From contig JBFLYE010000178.1 in NCBI GenBank assembly GCA_040756715.1, forward strand, positions 1 to 7,806: a DNA stretch of 7,806 bases, written 5' to 3'. The notes under the pieces are model-generated. The model saw only the letters and a program-made list of their open reading frames with translations. It was not told the origin of the DNA and ran no database searches. This DNA comes from JBFLYE01 sp040756715 [NCBI: bacterium]. GTDB taxonomy: Bacteria; UBA9089; UBA9088. The position numbers were made by a program, and so were the translations under genes. This document shows positions 1 through 5,946 of the stretch, piece after piece; position 1 is the first letter of the stretch; each line of letters starts with the position of its first letter.

Positions 1-126
1 TGAAGGTTTAAGTTTTATAAAATTTTTTCCCTTTTAATTCAAAATTCAACATTCAAAATTCATAATTTTATAAAGTTTTCCTTAAGATTATCTAAACACA
101 TACATTTTGTAAAGCGTTATGGAATT
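1..126. repeat. Left arm of a 126-bp perfect inverted repeat
   Basis: Every base from 1 to 126 is the complement of its partner in 6149-6274 (positions sum to 6275). Pairing breaks at 127 against 6148. The arm begins at the first base of the window, so its outer limit is unknown and 126 bp is a minimum. It is very A+T-rich and contains several copies of the decamer ATTCAAAATT or close variants. On the minus strand it includes the last ten sense codons and the TAG of the Cys-rich gene at 92-316, followed by noncoding sequence. Confidence 0.97.
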
Positions 127-316
127 TCATTTTGGGGTATGCCCTTATGTGCTTCTCTAAATTTTTCGATAAGTCTACACATAATTTTCCTCTATGTTTA
201 TTACAAGTCAAACAATTTTCACAAGATTTTAGCAATAAACACTCACACACAACATCAGAGGCTGGTGATTTATGAGTAAATTTAGGTTAATTTAAGGAGA
301 TTTTGTAAAAATTCAT
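92..316 (-). pseudogene. Cys-rich small protein gene with in-frame TAA at codon 10
   Basis: I do not recognise this gene. The minus-strand ATG at 316-314 abuts the TAG (319-317) of the preceding gene, an operon-like junction. The frame reads nine codons (MNFYKISLN), meets TAA at 289-287, then stays open for 64 codons (286-95) to TAG at 94-92. The open part looks like protein: a Cys cluster of the form CxC-x5-CxxCxxC-x7-C lies in its first half (codons at 247-179), followed by a Lys/Arg-rich segment ending in FHNALQNVCV. The spaced cysteines suggest a zinc or Fe-S site, which is inference. Either a point change such as AAA to TAA broke the gene, or translation restarts at GTG 250-248 to give about 52 aa that keep all the cysteines. 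No Shine-Dalgarno precedes that GTG. The last 35 nt lie in the inverted repeat. Confidence 0.5.
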
Positions 317-628
317 CTATATTATCCTTATAGGATAAGCTGTAATCCAAATTTCTATTTGTTTAAATCGCTCCTTTAAGATTTCTTTATAGCTTTTAAA
401 GAAATCTTCTGTTTTTTGTGTATCTTGTGTATCAATAACCACCCTTAACAACTCATCCTCATATTCTTTTTCCTCATAAACCCACCAGCCAAAGAATTGA
501 GGTTCTATAGTAATAGCGCCAAATCTATCTATAAGCTCTCTCTTTGTTAGCTGAATCTTCTCATATTCAACATAGGTTCCATCGTTATACTTGAGAGGCA
601 ACAGGATTTCGTATCTTACTGCAGACAT
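317..628 (-). CDS. Conserved hypothetical small protein, 103 aa (second gene of cassette)
   Basis: The function is unknown. The protein begins MSAVRYEILLPLKYNDG and ends KQIEIWITAYPIRII. It alternates predicted strands and helices (strand RYEILLPL, helix LTKRELIDRFG, strand DELLRVVIDT, helix with KEILKERF, final strand IEIWITAYPI), which would suit a small ferredoxin-like alpha/beta fold; that is inference. From memory, proteins with this RYEILLPL...ND start and IEIWITAYPI end recur in diverse bacteria and archaea without an assigned role. I chose ATG 628-626 because AGAAGGA sits 7 nt upstream. An in-frame TTG at 634-632 has that motif too close. The first 44 nt overlap the 3' end of the 73-aa gene in another frame, and the stop abuts the ATG of the Cys-rich gene, so the three are probably cotranscribed and translationally coupled. 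Confidence 0.8.
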   Translation of the reverse strand: MSAVRYEILLPLKYNDGTYVEYEKIQLTKRELIDRFGAITIEPQFFGWWVYEEKEYEDELLRVVIDTQDTQKTEDFFKSYKEILKERFKQIEIWITAYPIRII

Positions 629-806
629 AATCAAATCCTTCTCTTTCGAGAATCTTATATTCTATCTTTAAATCGTCTAATATTCTGAGGCTTTTTTCAG
701 AAATCTCATATACATCATTCGGAAGGCAAATAAGCTTTATTCTTTTAGCCAATTCACAAAAACCCTTCGCATCCTCTTCTTTGTTCTTAAACCTAATTTT
801 TACCAT
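585..806 (-). CDS. Conserved hypothetical small protein, 73 aa (first gene of cassette)
   Basis: The function is unknown. The 73-residue product starts MVKIRFKNKEEDAKGF and ends FDYVCSKIRNPVASQV; predicted short strands (VKIRFK, IKLICLP, VYEIS, IEYKIL) alternate with helices. It has no signal peptide, membrane segment or recognised motif. The closing RNP-containing tail is encoded by the same DNA as the first residues of the downstream 103-aa protein, so both termini are constrained together. The start is ATG 806-804, with no good Shine-Dalgarno. A convincing promoter ends only 11 nt upstream of the ATG, so the message may be almost leaderless. It heads the three-gene cassette and lies 37 nt downstream of uvrB, so some readthrough from uvrB is also possible. 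Confidence 0.78.
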   Translation of the reverse strand: MVKIRFKNKEEDAKGFCELAKRIKLICLPNDVYEISEKSLRILDDLKIEYKILEREGFDYVCSKIRNPVASQV

Positions 807-817
807 CTCTATAAATC

Positions 818-847
818 ATTTTATCTTAAATTCTTTTGTTATGTCAA
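818..847 (-). promoter_or_regulatory. Sigma-70-type promoter of the small-gene cassette
   Basis: On the minus strand an exact TTGACA (847-842) is followed after 18 bp by TAAAAT (823-818), five of six matches to TATAAT and preceded by GA. The -35 box overlaps the uvrB stop codon (846-844). Transcription would start about 7 nt past the -10 box, leaving roughly a 4-5 nt leader before ATG 806. The match was read by eye; A+T-rich DNA throws up such boxes by chance, but the exact TTGACA and good spacing favour it. Confidence 0.6.
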
Positions 848-2808
848 GAATTTCTCCTTTTTCTTAAAACCCTTTTTATCTCAAATATTTTATCCCTAAA
901 TAAAGCTGCCTTTTCGTATTCAAGGGTTTCTGCGGCTTTTTTCATTTCCTCTTCAAGAAATTCAATCATTGTCCAGGGGTCGCTTGATTCTATCCCAATC
1001 TCTATTTTTTCATCCCCTGCCCTTCTCTTTACCTCAAGGTAATCGGTAATATTCTTTTCTATGGTCTTTGGTGTAATATTATTTATTCTGTTATATTCTA
1101 TTTGCTTCTTTCTCCTTCTTTCTGTCTCATCCATTGCCTTTTTCATAGAATTGGTTATCCTATCTGCATACATAATCACACAGCCATCAATATTCCTTGC
1201 ACACCTTCCAAATACCTGGATTAGGGATGTTTCCGACCTTAAAAATCCCTCCTTGTCTGCATCCAACACAGCAACCAAAGAAACCTCGGGAAGGTCTAAT
1301 CCCTCCCTTAATAGATTTATCCCAACCAAGACATCAAAGTTTCCCAGCCTTAAATCCTGTAATATCTCAACCCTCTTTAATGACTCTATATCCGAATGGA
1401 GATACCTGACCATTAAACCTTTCCTTGCAAGGTAATCTGCCAGGTCTTCGGCTAGCCTCTTAGTTATGGTTGTAACGAGAACCCGCTGATTTTTCTCGGT
1501 TCTTTTTGTAATCTCCTGGATTAAGTTTTCTATTTGATTCTCTTCGGGTCTAACTTCTACCCTTGGGTCAACAATCCCGGTAGGTCGGACAATCTGCTCA
1601 ACCACCTGCTGGCTTAAAGAAAGCTCATAGGAATCTGGTGTAGCAGAGATGTATATCTTCTGATGGGTTAATGATAAAAATTCATCAAACCTTAAAGGTC
1701 TATTGTCATAGGCAGAGGGAAGCCTAAATCCATAGTCAATAAGGGCTTTTTTTCTTGCTTTATCTCCCTCATACATTCCCTTAAGCTGGGGAATGGTTAC
1801 ATGGGATTCATCAATAATGACAAGAAAATCATCGGGGAAATAATCAATTAAGGTATATGGTCGTTCCCCTGGCTTTCTTCCTGAAAGGTGCCTTGAATAA
1901 TTTTCAATGCCATGGCAATAACCCGTCTCCCTTAACATTTCTATGTCAAATCTGGTTCTCTCTTCTATCCTCTGTGCCTCAATAAGCTTATTCCTATCTT
2001 TAAAATATTTTATCCGCTCAACAAGCTCATCGGAAATTGTCCTTAATGCCTGCCTTAATCTCTCTGCATTGGTAAGAAAATGCTTTGCCGGATAGATAAC
2101 CACACTATTTGTCTCTCTTTTCTCCTTTGTCAAAGGGTCAATTATCAAAATCTTTTCTATTTCATCGCCAAAAAGGGAAAGCCTGATTATATCTTCAGCT
2201 TGTGAAGGAAATAGATCAATTACCTCACCCTTTACCCTGAATTCCCCCTTTTGGGGAGAAGCATTGTTTCTTTTATATTGCAGCCTTACCAACTCGGAAA
2301 GAAACCCATCCCTCTCTATAACATCACCACAAGAAAGCTTGATGATGGATTCATGCCAGTCAGAGGGAGAACCAAGGTTATAGATGCAGGATACCGAGGC
2401 TACCACGATAACATCCTTCCTTGTCATCAAAGAAGCCGCTGCCTCAAGCCTTAATCTATCAATTTCATCGTTTATGCTGCAATCCTTCTCAATGTATGTA
2501 TCGGTTGATGGAATATATGCCTCAGGCTGGTAATAGTCATAGAAGCTAATAAAATAAGAGACAGCATTTTCGGGAAATAATTCCTTAAATTCTGAATAAA
2601 GCTGGGCAGCCAATGTCTTGTTATGGGAGATAACCAAGGTTGGTTTATTAACTTGGGCAATAACATTTGCAATGGTAAATGTCTTGCCACTTCCGGTAAC
2701 ACCCAATAAAACTTGGTCTAAAAAGCCAGATTTTAACCCTTTCACAAGCCTCTCTATTGCCTTTGGCTGGTCTCCCTTGGGAGAAAAATTACTTCTTAAT
2801 ATAAACAT
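844..2808 (-). CDS. uvrB: UvrB, excinuclease ABC subunit B
   Basis: UvrB is the DNA-damage-verifying helicase-like subunit of UvrABC nucleotide excision repair. It is loaded by UvrA, opens the helix at the lesion and recruits UvrC. Visible landmarks, in approximate residues: Walker A GVTGSGKT (36-43); the damage-probing beta-hairpin YDYYQPEAYIPSTDTYIEKD (90-109); motif II DESH (332-335); ISATP (386-390); motif V GINLLREGLDLPEVSL (495-510); motif VI FGRCARN (532-538), with both arginines kept though the usual form is IGRAARN; and a C-terminal UVR domain from about 610 that contacts UvrC or UvrA. The length of 654 aa is normal for the family. The start is ATG 2808-2806, giving MFILRSNFSPKGDQPKAI, the standard N-terminus. 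There is no Shine-Dalgarno; a -10 box lies 8 nt upstream, suggesting a leaderless mRNA. It is divergent from the jag-mnmE operon. Confidence 0.98.
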   Translation of the reverse strand: MFILRSNFSPKGDQPKAIERLVKGLKSGFLDQVLLGVTGSGKTFTIANVIAQVNKPTLVISHNKTLAAQLYSEFKELFPENAVSYFISFYDYYQPEAYIPSTDTYIEKDCSINDEIDRLRLEAAASLMTRKDVIVVASVSCIYNLGSPSDWHESIIKLSCGDVIERDGFLSELVRLQYKRNNASPQKGEFRVKGEVIDLFPSQAEDIIRLSLFGDEIEKILIIDPLTKEKRETNSVVIYPAKHFLTNAERLRQALRTISDELVERIKYFKDRNKLIEAQRIEERTRFDIEMLRETGYCHGIENYSRHLSGRKPGERPYTLIDYFPDDFLVIIDESHVTIPQLKGMYEGDKARKKALIDYGFRLPSAYDNRPLRFDEFLSLTHQKIYISATPDSYELSLSQQVVEQIVRPTGIVDPRVEVRPEENQIENLIQEITKRTEKNQRVLVTTITKRLAEDLADYLARKGLMVRYLHSDIESLKRVEILQDLRLGNFDVLVGINLLREGLDLPEVSLVAVLDADKEGFLRSETSLIQVFGRCARNIDGCVIMYADRITNSMKKAMDETERRRKKQIEYNRINNITPKTIEKNITDYLEVKRRAGDEKIEIGIESSDPWTMIEFLEEEMKKAAETLEYEKAALFRDKIFEIKRVLRKRRNS

Positions 2809-2816
2809 ACATAAAG

Positions 2817-2845
2817 ATTTTAAAAGAAAGAGAAAATTCTTGCAA
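2817..2845 (-). promoter_or_regulatory. uvrB promoter (one half of a symmetric divergent pair)
   Basis: On the minus strand TTGCAA (2845-2840) is followed after 17 bp by TAAAAT (2822-2817), then 8 nt to the uvrB ATG at 2808. The -35 box is palindromic and is the same hexamer used by the opposing jag promoter. The expected transcription start falls within about 2 nt of the ATG, so the message would be leaderless. The -35 matches consensus at four of six positions and the -10 at five of six. Confidence 0.55.
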
Positions 2846-2868
2846 TTCTTATATTTTTATGATAAAAT
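2840..2868 (+). promoter_or_regulatory. jag-mnmE operon promoter (other half of the symmetric pair)
   Basis: On the plus strand TTGCAA (2840-2845) is followed after 17 bp by TAAAAT (2863-2868), within GATAAAAT, then 8 nt to the jag ATG at 2877. The geometry is identical to the uvrB side, mirrored about 2842.5. There is no Shine-Dalgarno in the 8-nt interval, so a leaderless transcript is expected. Confidence 0.55.
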
Positions 2869-2876
2869 AAAAAATT

Positions 2877-3338
2877 ATGGAAGAACTTAATGAGAAGATA
2901 ATCGCAGCACAGGCAATTACAGAGAAGATTTTAGGCTTAATGGGAATAAGTGCGAATGTCATAGCACAGAAGGAAGGGGCTAATATTGTTATAGTAATCA
3001 AGAGCAATGATGCAGGATTGTTGATTGGAAAGGATGGAAAATGCCTTAATGCCCTTCAAGAGATTGCAAGAGCAATCTTCTTTAAAAAGACAGGTTTTAA
3101 AAAAAGGTTGGTATTGGATATCAATGATTATCGCAAAAGAAGGAAGGAAAGCATTATAAAGTGTGCAAGCGAGGCGGCAAATAAGGCATTTACCACAAAG
3201 GAAGAGGTGGTAATCCCTCCCATGCCTTCTTATGAAAGATATATTGTCCATTCATTCCTCCAAAGCGATCATCGGGTAACCACAATGAGTCAGGGAGAGG
3301 GGGATAATAGATGCGTCGTGGTTATTCCGAATGCATGA
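2877..3338 (+). CDS. Jag/KhpB-like RNA-binding protein (KH and R3H domains)
   Basis: This is a cytoplasmic single-strand nucleic-acid-binding protein of the Jag (SpoIIIJ-associated)/KhpB/EloR family, linked in Firmicutes to sRNA binding and control of cell elongation. A type II KH domain spans about residues 8-80, with the binding loop GLLIGKDGK (GKDG at 51-54). An R3H domain follows (about 82-151), with the signature RYIVHSFLQSDHRV (Arg121, His125). At 153 aa it is shorter than typical Jag proteins of roughly 200 aa or more and lacks the N-terminal Jag_N domain, so it may not share the same protein partners. It heads the operon and overlaps mnmE by 8 nt. jag next to mnmE is a conserved order (rnpA-yidC-jag-mnmE), but yidC is absent here and uvrB lies divergently upstream. 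The start is ATG 2877 with no Shine-Dalgarno. Confidence 0.93.
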   Translation: MEELNEKIIAAQAITEKILGLMGISANVIAQKEGANIVIVIKSNDAGLLIGKDGKCLNALQEIARAIFFKKTGFKKRLVLDINDYRKRRKESIIKCASEAANKAFTTKEEVVIPPMPSYERYIVHSFLQSDHRVTTMSQGEGDNRCVVVIPNA

Positions 3339-4656
3339 TACAATCTGTGCCATATCAACGCCAATTGGAGAGGCAGGAATAGGAATAGTAAGAATTTCGG
3401 GAGGAGAATCGTTGAAAATTGCAAAGAGAATATTTAGGTCAAAAAATAAGCTTACCTCTCATAGATTGATCTATGGGAAGATAATTGACCCAGACTCAAA
3501 TTGCATAATTGATGAGGCTCTTCTTTGCTATATGAAGGCACCAAAAACATATACAAGGGAAGATGTGGTTGAAATAAATCTTCATTCTGGCTTTGCCGTT
3601 CTTTCTGAGGTTCTTTCTCTTGTCCTAAAAGAGGGTGCAAGGCTTGCCGAGCCAGGTGAATTTACCAAGAGGGCATTCCTAAAAGGTCGAATTGACCTTG
3701 TTCAGGCAGAGGCTGTGGAAAAGATTATCTCATCAAAGACAACCCTGGCAAGAGAAATTTCGACCCAACAGCTACAAGGCGAACTTTCTTTAAAAATAAG
3801 AAAGATAAGGGAAAATCTCCTTTCTATCCTCTCCTTAATTGAAGCAAGCCTTGATTTTGAAGAGGAGCTGGATAGAGAAAGGCTTTTTAAAGATATTTTT
3901 TCTATTAAAAAAGAGCTAAAGGGTTTCCTTGAAGGATATAGGACAGGAAAATTCCTTTCAAATTCTTGTATTGGTGTTATTATAGGAAGACCAAATGTTG
4001 GAAAGAGCTCAATTCTAAATGCCCTGATTGGCACAGATAGAGCTATTGTAACCCCCATCCCTGGAACAACAAGGGATTTGGTAAGCGAGGTAATAAATAT
4101 AAAAGGAATTCCCCTTAAAATTACGGACACAGCAGGGCTTTGTGATGCAATTGATCTAATAGAAAAGGAGGGAATAAAAAGGGCTTATAAGGCAATTGAA
4201 AATGCCGATATTGTTATTTATGTTTTAGATGGCACAGGGATTATTACGAAAGATGATATTGCTATTTTTGAAAAAATAAAGAATAAAAGCATAATCTTTA
4301 CAGTTAATAAATCAGACCTTCCCAAAAGGATTGATATAGAGGTTTTAAAGAAATATAAAAAACCCATAGTTTTTGTCTCTGCAAAGAGAAAGGAGGTCTC
4401 TTTGCTTTTGGATGAAATAGAGAAGGCTCTTTTTAGCTCATACGATGAAGCACACATCATTACAAGTATAAGGCATAAGGAGGCAATGGAGAGGTCATTA
4501 GAGCATTTAGATAGGGCAATTAGCTCAAAAGAAGATGAGGTTGTTAGCATTGAATTAAGGGATTCTATAGATGCTATATCAGAGATATTGGGCGAGAATA
4601 TAACAAATGAGGATATTTTGGATAGAATATTCTCTACATTTTGTGTGGGAAAATGA
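3331..4656 (+). CDS. mnmE: MnmE (TrmE), tRNA wobble-uridine modification GTPase
   Basis: MnmE acts with MnmG to add the (carboxymethyl)aminomethyl group at C5 of wobble uridine 34 in certain tRNAs, using methylene-tetrahydrofolate, FAD and GTP hydrolysis. The N-terminal folate-binding domain (about 1-120) has the family block EPGEFTKRAFLKGRIDL (107-123). A helical domain is split around the inserted G domain, which carries G1 GRPNVGKS (219-226), G2 PGTTRD (244-249), G3 DTAG (266-269), G4 NKSD (326-329) and G5 VSA (349-351). The C-terminus is CVGK, the conserved C(I/L/V)GK whose cysteine is required for modification. The full length of 441 aa is normal. A local difference is HSG (85-87), where many members have HGG. 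The ATG lies inside the end of jag with no Shine-Dalgarno, so translation is probably coupled. The stop overlaps the next ATG as ATGA. Confidence 0.98.
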   Translation: MHDTICAISTPIGEAGIGIVRISGGESLKIAKRIFRSKNKLTSHRLIYGKIIDPDSNCIIDEALLCYMKAPKTYTREDVVEINLHSGFAVLSEVLSLVLKEGARLAEPGEFTKRAFLKGRIDLVQAEAVEKIISSKTTLAREISTQQLQGELSLKIRKIRENLLSILSLIEASLDFEEELDRERLFKDIFSIKKELKGFLEGYRTGKFLSNSCIGVIIGRPNVGKSSILNALIGTDRAIVTPIPGTTRDLVSEVINIKGIPLKITDTAGLCDAIDLIEKEGIKRAYKAIENADIVIYVLDGTGIITKDDIAIFEKIKNKSIIFTVNKSDLPKRIDIEVLKKYKKPIVFVSAKRKEVSLLLDEIEKALFSSYDEAHIITSIRHKEAMERSLEHLDRAISSKEDEVVSIELRDSIDAISEILGENITNEDILDRIFSTFCVGK

Positions 4657-5636
4657 AGAAGGGGTATTTTTTGGGGATTCTTTTAAGTTGCCTGTTTTTA
4701 TACCTTGCCATCAGGAATGTAGAATATAAAAATGTAAGAAATGCTTTGGTATCTGCGAATTACATCTTTATCATCCCTGCAATGCTTGTGGTTATTGCCT
4801 CATTTCTTTTAAGGGCGATAAGGTGGGGATATATCCTTGAAAGCACAAAGAAGATAGGGTTTAATAGCCTCTTTGGGGTGATGATGATAGGATTTATGGT
4901 GAATAATGTGCTTCCTGCAAGGATTGGAGAATTTAGCCGGGCATATATGATGGGAAGAAAGGAAAATATATCAAAAAGCCTTTCATTTGGAACAATTGTT
5001 TTAGAGAGAATCTTTGATGGCTTTGCTCTTTTGTTCATCCTTGGTCTTTCAATGCTTCTCTCTCCATTTCCAAAATGGGTAAAGGCATTTGGTCTTATTA
5101 GCCTTTTCATATTTAGCCTCTCTATGGTTTTTATTGTCTTTTTAAGGATAAAGAGGGAATTTATGGTAAAGAAAATAGAAAATTTAGCCTCTATTTTTCA
5201 TAAAGGGTTTTCAAGTAGAATTTCCTATATCTTTGATAGATTTATTGATGGATTGGCAAGCCTTGAAAACCTTAAGCATACAGGGCTAATAATCATTTAT
5301 TCTATAATTTCCCAAATCGTCCTTGGCATAGAATTTCACCTTTTGTTCTTTTCCTTTGGGTTTAATCTTGCTTTCTATTCTCCCTATTTTATTGCATCAA
5401 TCGTTGGGCTTTCCTCAATGATTCCATCTGCCCCAGGCTATATTGGCGTATTCCAATCATTCTGTGTGGGAGGCCTTATTCTTTTTGGAATAAACAAGGA
5501 TATTGCCTTAAGCTATTCCATTGTTTGCCATATTGTTCAATATATCCCAGTGACCGCAATTGGTATTTTTTATTTTATAAATGAAAATATTCCAATTTCA
5601 AAGATAGAAGGCAGACCTTGTTTTAGAAAGCCTTAA
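4653..5636 (+). CDS. UPF0104 / LPG_synthase_TM family integral membrane protein
   Basis: This is a polytopic inner-membrane protein of the lysylphosphatidylglycerol synthase transmembrane-region family (PF03706, UPF0104), of which some members are thought to act in lipid flipping or transfer. There is no soluble aminoacyl-transferase domain, so it should not be called a full MprF. About seven or eight hydrophobic segments are visible. Family motifs: RAIRWGYIL, NNVLPARIGEFSRAY (near residues 85-99), VLERIFDGFALL, and MIPSAPGYIGVFQ in the last third. I chose ATG 4653 (327 aa), which overlaps the mnmE stop as ATGA; an in-frame TTG at 4641 would add four residues. The C-terminus after ENIPISKIE (GRPCFRKP) looks abrupt, and the neighbouring frame stays open from 5611 to a TGA at 5695, so a 3' frameshift is possible. 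The substrate is unknown. Confidence 0.88.
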   Translation: MKKGYFLGILLSCLFLYLAIRNVEYKNVRNALVSANYIFIIPAMLVVIASFLLRAIRWGYILESTKKIGFNSLFGVMMIGFMVNNVLPARIGEFSRAYMMGRKENISKSLSFGTIVLERIFDGFALLFILGLSMLLSPFPKWVKAFGLISLFIFSLSMVFIVFLRIKREFMVKKIENLASIFHKGFSSRISYIFDRFIDGLASLENLKHTGLIIIYSIISQIVLGIEFHLLFFSFGFNLAFYSPYFIASIVGLSSMIPSAPGYIGVFQSFCVGGLILFGINKDIALSYSIVCHIVQYIPVTAIGIFYFINENIPISKIEGRPCFRKP

Positions 5637-5668
5637 TGATATAACAAAGGAGGTTTCTTTAAGAAGAT

Positions 5669-5920
5669 ATGAAAAGGGCGGTGTGTTTAAGATATGAGAA
5701 GAAAGAGGGTGCTCCTGTGGTTGTGGCCAAAGGACAAGGATATATTGCAGAAAAAATAATTGAAAAAGCTATGAAAAATAATATTCCCATATATACTAAC
5801 CCAAATCTAGCATCTATTCTTATGAGGGTTGAAATGGGCGAGGAGATACCAGAAATACTATATGAGGCTTGTGCAAAAGCCCTTGCCTTTGTCTTAAAAT
5901 TAGAGGAAAAAAGGAGATGA
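5669..5920 (+). CDS. FlhB C-terminal-domain-like protein (YlqH type)
   Basis: The 83-aa protein matches the cytoplasmic C-terminal domain of the FlhB/YscU export-switch family standing alone, as in B. subtilis YlqH. Diagnostic segments: RYEKKEGAPVVVAKGQGYIA (residues 9-28), IPIYTNPNLASIL, and GEEIPEILYEACAKALAFVL. It begins just after where FlhB has its NPTH self-cleavage site, so that site and the membrane part are absent. No flagellar or type III secretion genes are present, so an export role should not be assumed and the function is unknown. A perfect AAAGGAGG (5646-5653) lies 15 nt upstream of ATG 5669, a long spacing. An in-frame TAA at 5660-5662 excludes an earlier start. The gene follows the UPF0104 gene by 32 nt, and its TGA overlaps the ATG of the nine-codon stub. 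Confidence 0.88.
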   Translation: MKRAVCLRYEKKEGAPVVVAKGQGYIAEKIIEKAMKNNIPIYTNPNLASILMRVEMGEEIPEILYEACAKALAFVLKLEEKRR

Positions 5921-5946
5921 AAAAATGTAGGCATTTTGGATATTGA
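5917..5946 (+). pseudogene. Nine-codon stub resembling the start of an RlmD/TrmA-family RNA methyltransferase
   Basis: ATG 5917 overlaps the FlhB-like stop as ATGA and has AGAGGA 9 nt upstream. It reads MKKCRHFGY and then TGA. From memory, 23S rRNA uracil-C5 methyltransferases of the RumA/RlmD group often begin in this way and continue C-G-G-C, where the cysteines bind a 4Fe-4S cluster. The DNA matches up to TAT-TG, two bases into the expected Cys codon, and then diverges. This suggests the rest of the gene was replaced by the sequence from 5946 on. The match is only nine residues and could be chance, or this could be a short uORF coupled by TGATG to the 66-aa gene. Confidence 0.4.

Noticed and set aside
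3702-4130. Long antisense open frame inside mnmE
   Set aside because: It mirrors mnmE codon structure, has no ribosome binding site or recognisable protein, and mnmE is clearly the real gene. The same applies to the open frames opposite uvrB, jag and gatB.
4653-5636. MprF (lysylphosphatidylglycerol synthase)
   Set aside because: The membrane domain alone is present; the soluble aminoacyl-transferase domain of MprF is missing.
5669-5920. Evidence for flagellar or type III secretion machinery
   Set aside because: Only the stand-alone FlhB C-terminal domain is present, without the NPTH site, the membrane part or any flagellar neighbour; YlqH-type genes occur in many bacteria outside flagellar loci.
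5925-5930. AAGGAG followed after 8 nt by ATG-TAG as a start-stop ORF or a recoded amber start for the 66-aa gene
   Set aside because: The same bases are better explained by the nine-codon frame from ATG 5917; no sign of amber recoding appears elsewhere in the window, where TAG ends several genes.
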